Part shown: positions 18,428 to 27,476 of the stretch, piece by piece
Layout: each line of letters opens with the position of its first letter
Numbering within the stretch: position 1 is the first letter of the stretch
Assembly (NCBI RefSeq): GCF_001942495.1
Contig: NZ_MKZS01000001.1
Location: forward strand, 7,862,802-7,926,801
Direction: 5' to 3'
DNA: 64,000 nt
DNA from: Moorena bouillonii PNG
Lineage (GTDB): Bacteria > Cyanobacteriota > Cyanobacteriia > Cyanobacteriales > Coleofasciculaceae
The notes under the pieces: generated by a model
What the model saw: the letters and a program-made list of their open reading frames with translations, nothing else
Told to the model about the DNA's origin: nothing
The model's database searches: none
Position numbers and translations under genes: made by a program

Positions 18428-19234
18428 ATGAATATCAATTTACCTAAAAATCATTTCAAAGAACAATCTAAGATAATAGCGTTATGGGGCGCACCTAGAT
18501 GTGTAACCACTGCTTTTGAGAAGACTTTTAGTCAACGTCCAGATACAGAAATTTTTCACGAGCCTTTTAGCGATACTTATTACTTTAGTAAATGGCGACG
18601 TTCCAATCGATTTGGTGATTATCGAGATAAGCTAAATCATGACTGTGCCACAGTAATTAAAGAAATACAATTAAAAGCGCAGGTAATGCCCATAGTCTTC
18701 GTTAAAGATTTTCCGTTTCAAGTTTTGCCCTATCTTGATGAGAATATTCAAGAATTTCTTGGCTCTGTTATCAACACATTTATAATTCGCCATCCTCATG
18801 AAGTCTTAGCTTCATTGTACAAAACCAAGCAAAAACTTATAGAACAGGGGTTTGACCCAAAATTTACGGAAGAAGAATTTGGTTTCAATTCATTATATAA
18901 GATGTTTCAGATAGTAACTAAAGAATTGAGACAACAACCAATTGTTGTTGAAGCCAATCGCTTTCGCCAGAATCCAAAGAAGATTTTGATTAATTATTGT
19001 CAACAAATTGAAATCACCTTCACGCCTAAGATGCTAACTTGGGAAAATGGCAGATTAAAACAATGGAATCCTCATGAAGCCAAAATCCATGATTGTTATC
19101 ACGAAACTTTAAATAATACCACTCAAATCAATCCTCCAAAAGAAATTAATCTACAGATTAGATCCGAACACTTAGACATGGTTGAAAAAGCAGTAAATGT
19201 TTATAACAAGCTTTTTGCTTATATAAGCACCTAG
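18428..19234 (+). CDS. Sulfotransferase-like protein
   Basis: A 268-residue soluble protein with the PAPS-dependent sulfotransferase layout. A 5'-phosphosulfate loop WGAPRCVTTAFEK (20-32) replaces the usual GxPRSGTT, and a 3'-phosphate motif INTFIIRHPHEVLASLYK lies at ~115-132. The Cys for Ser/Gly change in the loop is seen in the more remote sulfotransferase-like family, so activity is uncertain. It would add sulfate to the product of this cluster, if active. It occupies the place held by the dehydrogenase in the first half of the duplicated cluster. Codon use looks AT-richer than its neighbours. Confidence 0.7.
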   Translation: MNINLPKNHFKEQSKIIALWGAPRCVTTAFEKTFSQRPDTEIFHEPFSDTYYFSKWRRSNRFGDYRDKLNHDCATVIKEIQLKAQVMPIVFVKDFPFQVLPYLDENIQEFLGSVINTFIIRHPHEVLASLYKTKQKLIEQGFDPKFTEEEFGFNSLYKMFQIVTKELRQQPIVVEANRFRQNPKKILINYCQQIEITFTPKMLTWENGRLKQWNPHEAKIHDCYHETLNNTTQINPPKEINLQIRSEHLDMVEKAVNVYNKLFAYIST

Positions 19235-19253
19235 ACACAATTAATTTGTATGC

Positions 19254-19476
19254 TTGCCTTAAGTTCTGTAATCAATAGTTCCAGATTTTCAGCTTCATAA
19301 ATTATAAGTATTGAAAACATAACTAAAAACTTAAATATGACTACAACAAATCCGAATCTGAAGAAATTGTTTGTTTCTGATACCTTCGCCGATATGATTA
19401 AAAACAAGCTAATGAAGAAGATGGAAGCTCATCAAGCATCCAATCCCCAAAAAGAACTATACATTATGGCCTGGGG
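19254..19476. repeat. Duplicated dehydrogenase-start/aminotransferase-start segment, copy 2
   Basis: Matches 16,942-17,164. On the reverse strand the first ~67 nt are a decapitated remnant of the dehydrogenase gene whose body is missing here. Confidence 0.9.
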
Positions 19477-20554
19477 TGACACAACTCAGCCTTTAGCACC
19501 AAAAGTGGTTGACGCTTTAGTGGATGCTGCCACTAAGCTAGGAGATCGCTCAACCTATACAGGATATGGGGAATTTGACGGAAATATTAAGCTGAGAGAG
19601 GCGATCTGCAACAACTACTACAAGCCTCGTGGAATTGACCTAAAACCAGAGGAGATTTTTGTTAGTGATGGGGCGCAGTCAGGTACTTTTGGTCTTCAGG
19701 ATCTCTTTGGTCTAGATAATGTTATTGCCCTACAAGACCCGATTTATCCCCCATATTTAGAAGCAAATCTGTTGGCAGGTAGAAGTAATATTATCTACCT
19801 AGAGTGCAACGATCATAATAATTTTGTTCCAGATATTCCTACATCGAAGGTGGATATAATTTACCTATGTTTTCCTAATAATCCTACAGGAGGAGTTGCC
19901 ACTAAAGAACAACTCAAAGCTTTTGTTGACTATGCCAGAAGTCACAAGTCTGTGATTATTTTTGATGCTGTTTATAGTGCTTTTATTACCGACCCTAACA
20001 TTCCTAAAAGTATTTATGAAATAGAAGGTGCAACTGAATGTGCCATCGAAGTTGGTAGTTTTTCCAAAACAGCTGGATTCTCTGGATTAAGATTAGGTTG
20101 GTCTGTGGTTCCGTGTGCCCTAACCCTTGAAAGCACTGTAGCAGGAGAGTTGAATGAAATGTTTAGAATTGGTCAATCTATCCGGTTTTGGGGTGCTTCT
20201 AATTTAGCACAACAAGGGGGCATTGCGGCTTTGTCCGAGCAGTGCCAACAAGAATGCCAAGAAATTGTTAACTATTACCTGGAAAATGCCAGAATCCTCA
20301 AGGAAGGTTTAGAAGCTTTTGGACTGACTTGTTTTGGTGGCACTAATAATCCCTATATATGGGTCAAAGGAGCGGAGGGCATGAGTTCTTGGGACGTCTT
20401 TAACCAACTGTTGTTTAAAGCAGGGATTGTTGGGGTACCTGGTAGCTTATTTGGTCCGAGTGGTGAAGGTTTCTTACGTCTAAGTACTTTATGTAGCCGA
20501 GAAAATATAGAAAAGGCCATAGACTTCGCGGCAGTTGTCGGGAACAGAGAATAG
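19337..20554 (+). CDS. LL-diaminopimelate aminotransferase-like PLP enzyme (DapL paralog)
   Basis: A 405-residue class I/II aminotransferase. It resembles DapL closely: GDRSTYTGYGEFDGN, EEIFVSDGAQ, IIYLCFPNNPTGG, the Schiff-base lysine in SFSKTAGFSGLRLGW (Lys244), and PYIWVKGAEGMSSWDVFNQLL near the C-terminus. Authentic DapL acts on tetrahydrodipicolinate in lysine/peptidoglycan synthesis. The cluster context and variant positions (DGAQSG where DapL has DGSKCD) suggest a paralog acting on another amino or keto acid. Its N-terminus is duplicated in the chimeric gene at 17,025. Whether this is the organism's only DapL cannot be told from the window. Confidence 0.85.
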   Translation: MTTTNPNLKKLFVSDTFADMIKNKLMKKMEAHQASNPQKELYIMAWGDTTQPLAPKVVDALVDAATKLGDRSTYTGYGEFDGNIKLREAICNNYYKPRGIDLKPEEIFVSDGAQSGTFGLQDLFGLDNVIALQDPIYPPYLEANLLAGRSNIIYLECNDHNNFVPDIPTSKVDIIYLCFPNNPTGGVATKEQLKAFVDYARSHKSVIIFDAVYSAFITDPNIPKSIYEIEGATECAIEVGSFSKTAGFSGLRLGWSVVPCALTLESTVAGELNEMFRIGQSIRFWGASNLAQQGGIAALSEQCQQECQEIVNYYLENARILKEGLEAFGLTCFGGTNNPYIWVKGAEGMSSWDVFNQLLFKAGIVGVPGSLFGPSGEGFLRLSTLCSRENIEKAIDFAAVVGNRE

Positions 20555-20620
20555 CGATGCAGCGCCTTAATCAGGGAGTTTCCCCCCTCTCCCCACACTC
20601 TTCTCCCGACTCCCGACTCT

Positions 20621-21727
20621 CTATTGCACCCGATTCCACATCCGTTGAATTTCCCCAATCACCTCAGAATTTGGTGGTGCTAAGCTTTTTAAATTAGGGT
20701 CAGTTTTTGCACCCGGAATACCTTTTGTCCAAGGACTCCCGGACACCGATTGCAAATCAATACCCCCAACTACAGGACGAAAACCGTATTGCACAAAGGT
20801 TTTTTGTTGTTCTGGAGCAGTTAGGAATTGGAGGAATTTCCGTGCTGCTTTTACCTGTTGCGAGTTAACATCTCTGCGGACAATGGCTGCTGTCGAAACC
20901 GTTTCAATGGTGGGATTAAAATAATAAATTTGATAGGGCTTGCTTTGAGTCTGGGCTGCTTGTTCCCAACGGTAGAGGGCAATGCTTTCATATACAGTAG
21001 CAACATCTGCATCATTGGGGCCACGGGCAATAAACTCTTGCAATAGAGTGTCCGTTGACCGTGGCGGTTGATAGACAGACCGCTTTACTAAACCGAACAG
21101 AGATTGAGTTTCCGGGCTATTAAAATTAGTTGGGGATAAGGTTGCGCCCCCAGAATTACTCTGTGTCCAAAGACTTAAGGTCAGTTGTCCGCTATTGGAA
21201 CGATTAGGATCGGTAGTGACAAAGTCAAAACTACCCCAGTTAGGATTGCCGCCAATCTCCTGCCAATTGCGCTTTTTCATGGCATTTTCTAGTTTTAACC
21301 ATTGAAAACGACCATCAGGAAATAGAACTTGGCCCCGTTCTGGCCAAGCAATACCTACTAAGAGGGTTTTGGCAATGGGTTGGGGGTTATCATAAAAAGG
21401 TGCGCTAGTGTTTTGGGCTTGCCAGCGATCGCTTAACTCATTCAACAAAACCCCATTAGCGGGAATTAAAATTGTGGGTTTAAAATCATTCTTTTCATCG
21501 AGATAGCGATTTACTAATTCCTGGGAGCCTTGGAATTTAAATTCGATGTTAATATTAGAATAGGTTTCTTCAAAACGTTGTTCCAGAACAGCGAGGGGTT
21601 CTTGCAATTCTGTTCCAGTGACGACATAAAGGGTTTGGTTTAATCCTGGTAAAGGAGCGTAGGCAATGCCTAGGGAAACAGCGATAATCCCCAGGGATGT
21701 AATTGTTTTAGTGGTTTTATTATCCAT
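20621..21727 (-). CDS. Extracellular solute-binding protein (type 2 periplasmic-binding fold)
   Basis: A 368-residue secreted or anchored binding protein. A hydrophobic N-terminal segment (ITSLGIIAVSLGIAYAPL) is followed by LYVVTGTELQEPLAVLEQRF and a C-terminal AARKFLQFLTAPEQQKTFVQYGFRPV, as in SBP_bac_11-type proteins related to molybdate/sulfate-binding proteins. No ABC permease or ATPase lies nearby. Instead the upstream genes on the same strand are a coiled-coil membrane protein and a vWA protein that itself contains a binding-protein domain, so a sensing or envelope-assembly role is as likely as transport. Confidence 0.75.
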   Translation of the reverse strand: MDNKTTKTITSLGIIAVSLGIAYAPLPGLNQTLYVVTGTELQEPLAVLEQRFEETYSNINIEFKFQGSQELVNRYLDEKNDFKPTILIPANGVLLNELSDRWQAQNTSAPFYDNPQPIAKTLLVGIAWPERGQVLFPDGRFQWLKLENAMKKRNWQEIGGNPNWGSFDFVTTDPNRSNSGQLTLSLWTQSNSGGATLSPTNFNSPETQSLFGLVKRSVYQPPRSTDTLLQEFIARGPNDADVATVYESIALYRWEQAAQTQSKPYQIYYFNPTIETVSTAAIVRRDVNSQQVKAARKFLQFLTAPEQQKTFVQYGFRPVVGGIDLQSVSGSPWTKGIPGAKTDPNLKSLAPPNSEVIGEIQRMWNRVQ

Positions 21728-21769
21728 TTACTCTAGCGGTTTGCGACTTTATTGAGTTTTCTGATTTTT

Positions 21770-21962
21770 TAGGGAACAGGGAACAGGGAACAGGGAACAG
21801 GGAAGAGAGAAGAGGGAATAGGGAACAGGGAACAGGGAACAGGGAACAGGGAAGAGATCAGTTGGTATTAAACTTAAGTTATTTACAGCAGTTTGCAATT
21901 GGGTATTGAAAACCGCTATAGCTGATAGCTGACAGCTGATAGCTGATAGCTGAATGCTTACT
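21770..21962. repeat. GGGAACA heptamer tract and CTGATAG tract
   Basis: GGGAACA-type heptamers (21,772-21,855) and AGCTGATAGCTGACAG units (21,918-21,952) fill the gap between two reverse-strand genes. Confidence 0.85.
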
Positions 21963-21968
21963 ATCAAG

Positions 21969-22718
21969 TTAAGATAGGAAAAGAGCCATATTGTCTTGAA
22001 AACCTGCCAATTCGGTACTGAGGGAGCGCAATTCTTCCAAGGTTTGGGTATCTTCTAAATTGCTTGTGCGCAGGCGATTCTGCAACTGTTGTAAAACTCC
22101 CGCAGTATCAGTAATCAAAGTAGCTAGAGCAATCACCTGGGCTTGTCTGGCATCTTCCCCTTGTCTGGCCAGGGTAATGTTGTGCTGCAAGCTGGTGGCT
22201 AATTGCTGTAATTGTTGTCTGGCGACTCCAGAACTCTTAGTTTTTTTCGCCTCTACCTCTTGCAACTGCTGCTGTAACTCGGTTACTGAAAGCAGGGAGT
22301 CGGTACCATGGAGACGTTGGGAGAATTGGTCAATTTTGGTGGGTAATTCCAAAGCGCGATTGACCGAAGGTCACGCTACGCGATCGCATGCGAATTGAAT
22401 CGTAGAAAGTAGCTCCATTTCGGTGGTAGCAAGGGCAAGTTTTTCCGATTCTGAGCGCAGGCTTTCTGCTTTCTGAGCAATCAGTTGAGCCTGTTGTCGT
22501 ACCTGTTGTAATTCCCTTTCTAAGGCAGGGTTTTGTAGGGTCGGGCGTGGTTGACTTTCCTTTTGCTTAAGAACAGTGGCACCAGCCACCGTGACCACTC
22601 CTGCTAGGGGTATAGCAATGGGGCTAGGAAGTCGAGCAACTCGTACTGCGATCGCATGGACTACACCTCCTGCTAAGACCGCTAGGGGATAATGAAGAGG
22701 ATTTGCAAAGGTTAACAT
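21969..22718 (-). pseudogene. Coiled-coil membrane protein gene interrupted by an in-frame TGA within a HIP1-type insert
   Basis: Two open frames lie in the same register. 22,371-22,718 encodes a two-segment membrane N-terminus (LAVLAGGVVHAIAVRVARL; IAIPLAGVVTVAGATVL) and a coiled coil ending IQFACDRVA, then TGA. 21,969-22,352 continues ALELPTKIDQFSQRL with a long Gln/Leu-rich coiled coil. Between them is a 24-nt palindromic insert. Deleting it gives IQFACDRALELPTKID, a smooth 240-residue protein. The stop is TGA followed by C, a context known to favour readthrough in bacteria, and the same lesion occurs in the next gene upstream. So the gene may be broken or recoded. The function is unknown. 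Confidence 0.7.
22356..22387. repeat. HIP1-site palindromic insert (24 nt), copy in coiled-coil gene
   Basis: GCGAT, then TGACCGAAGGTCACGC and TACGCGAT, then CGC. It is identical over 35 nt to the copy at 24,318-24,352. Confidence 0.9.
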
Positions 22719-22769
22719 GGGTTTGGTAATCGGTAATCAGCGACTGATAATTGATTTAAAATAATTTAC

Positions 22770-24536
22770 TTAAAACTCAACTTGTAAATCGGCGATCAAC
22801 TTAGAAATCGTTTCGGGATTGCCCTGACGATAATAGCCCCCATTTAGTTCAGCAATTGTTTGCAATACTTGAGGACTAAATTCTCCTTGTTTGCCGTAAC
22901 CGACGGTGAAAAAAGCAATACTTTCATCCGCTTCAAAGTTACTGCTTTGTAATTGTTGTGAGAGGTTATCGAGAGTAATTTCTGAGCCAGAATCCTGACC
23001 ATCGGTTAAAATCAACACCGCATTAATTGCGTCTGTTTTAAAATTTTGTTTTAACCAGTTCCGAGCAAAAATAGCACTATCATATAATCGAGTTCCTCCC
23101 CCAGCTTTCAGACTACCGATAAATTTTATACCCTCAGCTTTTCCTTGGGGTGTTCCTTCCACCATAAATGGCTGTTCAATCTCATTACTGAAAGGAATAA
23201 TGGCAATCTTTTCCCTTGAACCGATATTCTGCACGTAGTTCAGTAACGTATTCTGCACAGACGAGAGTTTCTCACCTCTCATAGAACCGGAAACATCTAC
23301 GACTAAAGCAACTTGGGAAGGTTTTTTGGCGTAGCTTTGCCAACTTTGCAACATCGCTTCTACCACTTCCGGTTTAGGAGGACGGTAGGAATCGTATTTA
23401 GGATTAGCTTGTACCCCAAATTGAGGGGAAAACTTACTGCCAAGGGGCACCCCTGGAATCCCCGGACGTAAGCCCAAGTCTACCGCAATTTTTTGGGTTT
23501 CTGGTTGCCGTAGGAATTCAATAACTTTTTCCCCTGCTGCTTTCTCTTTTTCACTCACCCATGGGGCATTGGGGAGGATGGCGCGGATGTTAGAACTGAA
23601 GGTAGCAGAAGGATAAACCGCTTGATAGTTAACCGTATTATTACCTTGGCTGTTGGCAGAAATCACTAAGGATTCGTAGACAGAGCCCACAGAAGCCCAA
23701 AACGGACCGTTTTTCACCATCGATTTCGCTAAAGACCCGGTGGATTTGCCGTAACGGGTTATTTTGTTTTGGATTTTCTGAACCCGATCTTGGTATTTTT
23801 TTACATCAGCTATGGTGAGTTCTTCAGGACGCTTACCGGAAACCGAAGCAAATTGAGCCACTAGGGTTTGCAAGCCAGAATTGGAACGGGTTGGGGCGGT
23901 GTGAACGTAGGTTATTGGTAAAGCAGCCGCCTTGGGGTCTAGATCCTGGTGATTTTTCGCCTCTACCAAGGAAACATAGAGATCGTCCACTGCTGCTAAA
24001 CTTCCGGCTAAATCAGCTTGGGTCATAAAAACCATCGGACTGTAAGCAAGCAGAGGTGATTCAGTTAAATCTGGGATATAGTTCTGTCCTGGAAAAATTT
24101 TATTAATCTGGAAGATCAGCTGACTCTGGTAAATTTCTCCATCGACAGAAATTAAAGTAGGAAATTGGGAGTCTTCAGGAGCGATCGCACCAGATTGCAA
24201 TTGTTTAGTAAGATTAAGAACTTCCTCCACCACATCCCCACTTCCTTTAGTATCGCAGGTTAGATAAAAGGGAGTACCATCCTCTAGTTTAGGCTGGGAG
24301 TTATTGAGTTTGGTGGCAGCGCGATTGACCGAAGGTCACGCTACGCGATCGCAAAAATCTTTTAAGTCACTCCCTGCCAGAAAGCGAATTTCTAAACCTC
24401 GGTTAACTGTTTGGTTGATTGTTTGACTAGTCTGACAAGCACCAAGGAGCAAGAGAACAGAAGAGATAGGTATAAAATATCGTTTCCAAGAGATTGAAGG
24501 GAAAACCTTGGGGAGATTGCTATAATTAAACATCAC
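22770..24536 (-). pseudogene. Lipoprotein with solute-binding and von Willebrand A domains, interrupted by an in-frame TGA
   Basis: The start at 24,536 gives a signal peptide with a lipobox (VLLLLGACQ). The frame reads to DFCDRVA and a TGA at 24,336-24,338 inside a palindromic insert, then continues in the same frame (NRAATKLNNSQ...YLTCDTKGSGDVVEEVLNL) into the 487-residue open frame from 24,233. That part holds a type 2 periplasmic-binding domain and a C-terminal vWA domain with the metal-binding DVSGSMRGEKLS and LILTDGQDSG. Without the insert the protein is ~580 residues and membrane-anchored. As it stands, the downstream frame lacks any export signal. Homologous architecture occurs in cyanobacterial vWA/binding-protein fusions of unknown role. 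Confidence 0.75.
24318..24352. repeat. HIP1-site palindromic insert (24 nt), copy in vWA lipoprotein gene
   Basis: Identical to the insert at 22,353-22,387. On the gene strand it adds eight codons including TGA. Removing it restores TGCGATCGCGCT. Confidence 0.9.
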
Positions 24537-24677
24537 ACATCGCTTAGTTTTTTAATCTAAGATCAAGCACCAATTAAATGATAACACGTTTGCTTAAAAA
24601 AAGCTGTTTAAATGGTAGTTTTTTATTGGGTGTGATAAGATAGAATAGGCTTCCCATGTTTGGTAACCAGTTTTACT

Positions 24678-25421
24678 ATGATTCAGCAGCTTACTCCCAC
24701 CACCGATGACATCTTATATCCCGAAAGTGACGGGAAACCAATGGCCGACAATACCCTTCAATTTGAACTAATTACCACCATTAAGTATGGCCTGGAAGTC
24801 CACTTCAAAGATGACCCTAATGTATTCATCGCTGGGGATTTGTTGTGGTATCCAGAACAAGGAGAACCCAAAATCAACCAAGCCCCCGATGTGATGGTAG
24901 TTATCGGTAGACCCAAAGGGCATCGGCGTTCTTACAAGACCTGGGTTGAAGATAACCTTAATCCCCAAGTCACCTTTGAAATTGCATCAGAAACCAACAC
25001 CATCAAAGAATTAGAAGAAAAGAAACTCAAGTTTTACCAGACCCATGGGGTAGAAGAGTACTATCTTTTTGACCCAGATCGGACAAAACTGAAAGGCTGG
25101 TTGCGTTCATCAGAAAAACTAGAACCAATCCCCCAGATGCTGGGTTGGGTAAGTCCCCGTTTAGGAATTACCTTTGAGTTAGTAGCATCTCAATTGGTGC
25201 TCTATTATCCCAATGGTGAGCCTTTTGCTAGCTATTTAGAAATTAGTGAGCAAAGAGATATGGCTCAACAACAGGCAGAGCTCGAAAGGCTCGAAAAAGA
25301 ACAAGAACGCCAACGGGCAGAACAAGCGGAGCAAGCTTTAGAGCTTGAACGAATTCGTATGAAAGCATTGCTAGAGCAATTAAAAGCCAAAGGGATAAAT
25401 CCCGAGGATTTTAACCTATAA
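24678..25421 (+). CDS. Uma2 (DUF820) family putative endonuclease, copy 1
   Basis: A 247-residue protein with a PD-(D/E)XK-like Uma2 core: APDVMVVIGRPKGHR, then VTFEIASETNTIKELEEKKL and GVEEYYLFDPDR. A Glu/Gln-rich coiled coil forms the last ~60 residues (AELERLEKEQERQRAEQAEQ). Uma2 proteins are very abundant in filamentous cyanobacteria; nuclease activity is predicted from fold, not shown. I chose the ATG at 24678, which matches the start of the neighbouring copy, over a TTG at 24660. The first ~350 nt are virtually identical to the next gene, so this is a recent tandem duplication. Confidence 0.85.
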   Translation: MIQQLTPTTDDILYPESDGKPMADNTLQFELITTIKYGLEVHFKDDPNVFIAGDLLWYPEQGEPKINQAPDVMVVIGRPKGHRRSYKTWVEDNLNPQVTFEIASETNTIKELEEKKLKFYQTHGVEEYYLFDPDRTKLKGWLRSSEKLEPIPQMLGWVSPRLGITFELVASQLVLYYPNGEPFASYLEISEQRDMAQQQAELERLEKEQERQRAEQAEQALELERIRMKALLEQLKAKGINPEDFNL

Positions 25422-25542
25422 TCTCTAGCAATTCTCCTAGTAATCAGGTAGACAGGATTTTTCCTGTTCCCTACTCCATTCCCCCCTTAATAAGGGGGGC
25501 TAGGGGGGATCCCGACTCCCATTAACCCAAACAATTTTTCCT

Positions 25543-26328
25543 ATGGTTCAGCAAATTACTCCCACCACCGATGACATCTTATATCCCGAAAGTGACGGGA
25601 AACCAATGGCCGACAATACCCTTCAATTTGAACTAATTACCACCATTAAGTATGGCCTGGAAGTCCACTTCAAAGATGACCCTAATGTATTCATCGCTGG
25701 GGATTTGTTGTGGTATCCAGAACAAGGAGAACCCAAAATCAACCAAGCCCCCGATGTGATGGTAGTTATCGGTAGACCCAAAGGGCATCGGCGTTCTTAC
25801 AAGACCTGGGTTGAAGATAACCTTAATCCCCAAGTCACCTTTGAAATAGCATCAGAAACCAACACCATCAAGGAATTAGAAGAGGATAAACTCAAGTTTT
25901 ACCGGACCCATGGAGTAGAAGAGTACTATCTGTATGATCCAAACAGAGCCAAACTAAAAGGCTGGTTGCGTTCAGGAAAAAAACTAGAACCCATCCCCCA
26001 GATGCTGGGTTGGGTGAGTCCCCGTTTAGGAATTACCTTTGAGTTAGTAGCATCTCAATTGGTGCTGTATTATCCCAATGGTGAGCCTTTTGCTAGCTAT
26101 TTAGAAATTAGTGAGCAGAAAGAACAACAACGTCAACGAGCAGAACAGGCAGAAGAAGCTTTAGAACAAACACAGGAAGCTTTAGAGCTTGAAAGACTCG
26201 AAAAACAACAGGCATCACAACGGGCAGAGCAAGCACAGCAAGCTTTAGAGCAAGAACGAAGTCGTATGAAAGCCTTGCGGTCGCAATTAAAAGCAAAAGG
26301 GATAAATCCCGAGGATTTTGACCTGTAA
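25543..26328 (+). CDS. Uma2 (DUF820) family putative endonuclease, copy 2
   Basis: A 261-residue tandem paralog of the preceding gene, 121 nt downstream. The N-terminal two thirds are almost identical. The two diverge after the KELEE motif region and mainly in the coiled-coil tail, which here is longer (AEEALEQTQEALELERLEKQ) by repeat expansion. The intervening gap contains a GGGGGGCTAGGGGGGATCCC repeat. Same predicted fold and the same uncertainty about activity. Confidence 0.85.
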   Translation: MVQQITPTTDDILYPESDGKPMADNTLQFELITTIKYGLEVHFKDDPNVFIAGDLLWYPEQGEPKINQAPDVMVVIGRPKGHRRSYKTWVEDNLNPQVTFEIASETNTIKELEEDKLKFYRTHGVEEYYLYDPNRAKLKGWLRSGKKLEPIPQMLGWVSPRLGITFELVASQLVLYYPNGEPFASYLEISEQKEQQRQRAEQAEEALEQTQEALELERLEKQQASQRAEQAQQALEQERSRMKALRSQLKAKGINPEDFDL

Positions 26329-26390
26329 GCTATTTGATTGATAAGTTTAAACCATACCGATACCCCATACCTTCAATCCAGAGCCGCCTG

Positions 26391-27476
26391 TCAAATTTTA
26401 CTTTTATTCTCTTCTAGTTGACGCACCTTTGATTCATCCCCTAAAGCCCGATAACTAACTTGGGCTTTTTCCAACCACTGTAAAGCTTCCTCTTTACTGT
26501 CAAGAATTATGCTAATAATTACTAAGCGCTTTTGTATTTCCGCTTGACTGTTTAAATCTGATGTTGCTTGAGCCAGTTCTAAACCTTTGAGGTAACGCTC
26601 CTTTGCCAGTCGATTTAATCCCACTTCTGTGTAGGTATCCCCTAGCAGTTGATAGGTGGCTACCAAAGTATTACCATCTTTGATGCTTTGTTCAAGTATA
26701 TCAATGGCATCATATTTCAAGTCTTTGCTGAGGTAAAAATGGGCTAGGGCTAAGGTATTTGCTTTTTCACTTAACTGTTTTTGCTGGAGTTCCTCTACTT
26801 CTTTTAATAGGGTGTTGGCTTTCTTTTCATCAAGTACCCGAAAACCCAATACCCCTTCCTCTATAGAACGTTTACCTTTGTCAGTTTCAACAATTAACGA
26901 ATAATAACCAGGTGCTAGAGGTTGTTCCCCTGAATAAAGAATTTCTGTCTCCCTAGTGTAGGTTTTCCAGTCTAGATCTAATCCTTCTCCACGAATCCTA
27001 ACAGAGTAACGTTCTGCACCTTCAACCTGATGCCAGCGTAGGGTGGGTCGGTTGTCGAGTAAGGATGTGTTCCTCGGACTTAATAGGTAAGGAATTTTTT
27101 GATTATTTGCTGCCCTAGTAGGAGCGGTATAATCCTCTGAGTGAATTATTCTACTATCTCCGGCGGTAGGACAGCCTTCATTAACGATGGATGTTTTTCC
27201 CGGTTCAGGTTTCCAGGTTGTCCAGTTGGAACACAGCACTTCAACCGTAGCATTTGAGTCTACCAACAGCCTATCTTCCCCCCTGAGTACATTACCAATA
27301 GAAGCTGGTTGAAAATTTGACCAATTGGGCTTCTGGAATTTGACTTGACCTGGAGGAGCCAAGGCGATAATTAGATTAAAGCTTCGTATTTGAGGCAGGG
27401 CAGGTTTGACGAAAGGGACTGCCACACCTAGCCCCAATGCAAAGGCAATTAAGGTTTTCCATTGTTTTGACCACAT
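26391..27476 (-). CDS. Secreted or anchored protein with a FecR-like/carbohydrate-binding-like front and TPR tail
   Basis: A 361-residue protein. The N-terminal hydrophobic segment TLIAFALGLGVAVPFVKPAL is an uncleaved anchor or signal. A beta-rich domain follows, with LLVDSNATVEVLCSNWTTW (FecR-like tone) and PTLRWHQVEGAERYSVRIRG (a fibronectin-like sandwich). The C-terminal ~150 residues are helical TPR-type repeats (ATYQLLGDTYTEVGLNRLAK). I chose the ATG at 27476 because AAAGGAGGAAAATCAATC precedes it, giving a strong ribosome site. It then overlaps the upstream gene by 28 nt, so the two are translationally coupled. Function unknown; an envelope scaffolding role is an inference. Confidence 0.75.
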   Translation of the reverse strand: MWSKQWKTLIAFALGLGVAVPFVKPALPQIRSFNLIIALAPPGQVKFQKPNWSNFQPASIGNVLRGEDRLLVDSNATVEVLCSNWTTWKPEPGKTSIVNEGCPTAGDSRIIHSEDYTAPTRAANNQKIPYLLSPRNTSLLDNRPTLRWHQVEGAERYSVRIRGEGLDLDWKTYTRETEILYSGEQPLAPGYYSLIVETDKGKRSIEEGVLGFRVLDEKKANTLLKEVEELQQKQLSEKANTLALAHFYLSKDLKYDAIDILEQSIKDGNTLVATYQLLGDTYTEVGLNRLAKERYLKGLELAQATSDLNSQAEIQKRLVIISIILDSKEEALQWLEKAQVSYRALGDESKVRQLEENKSKI

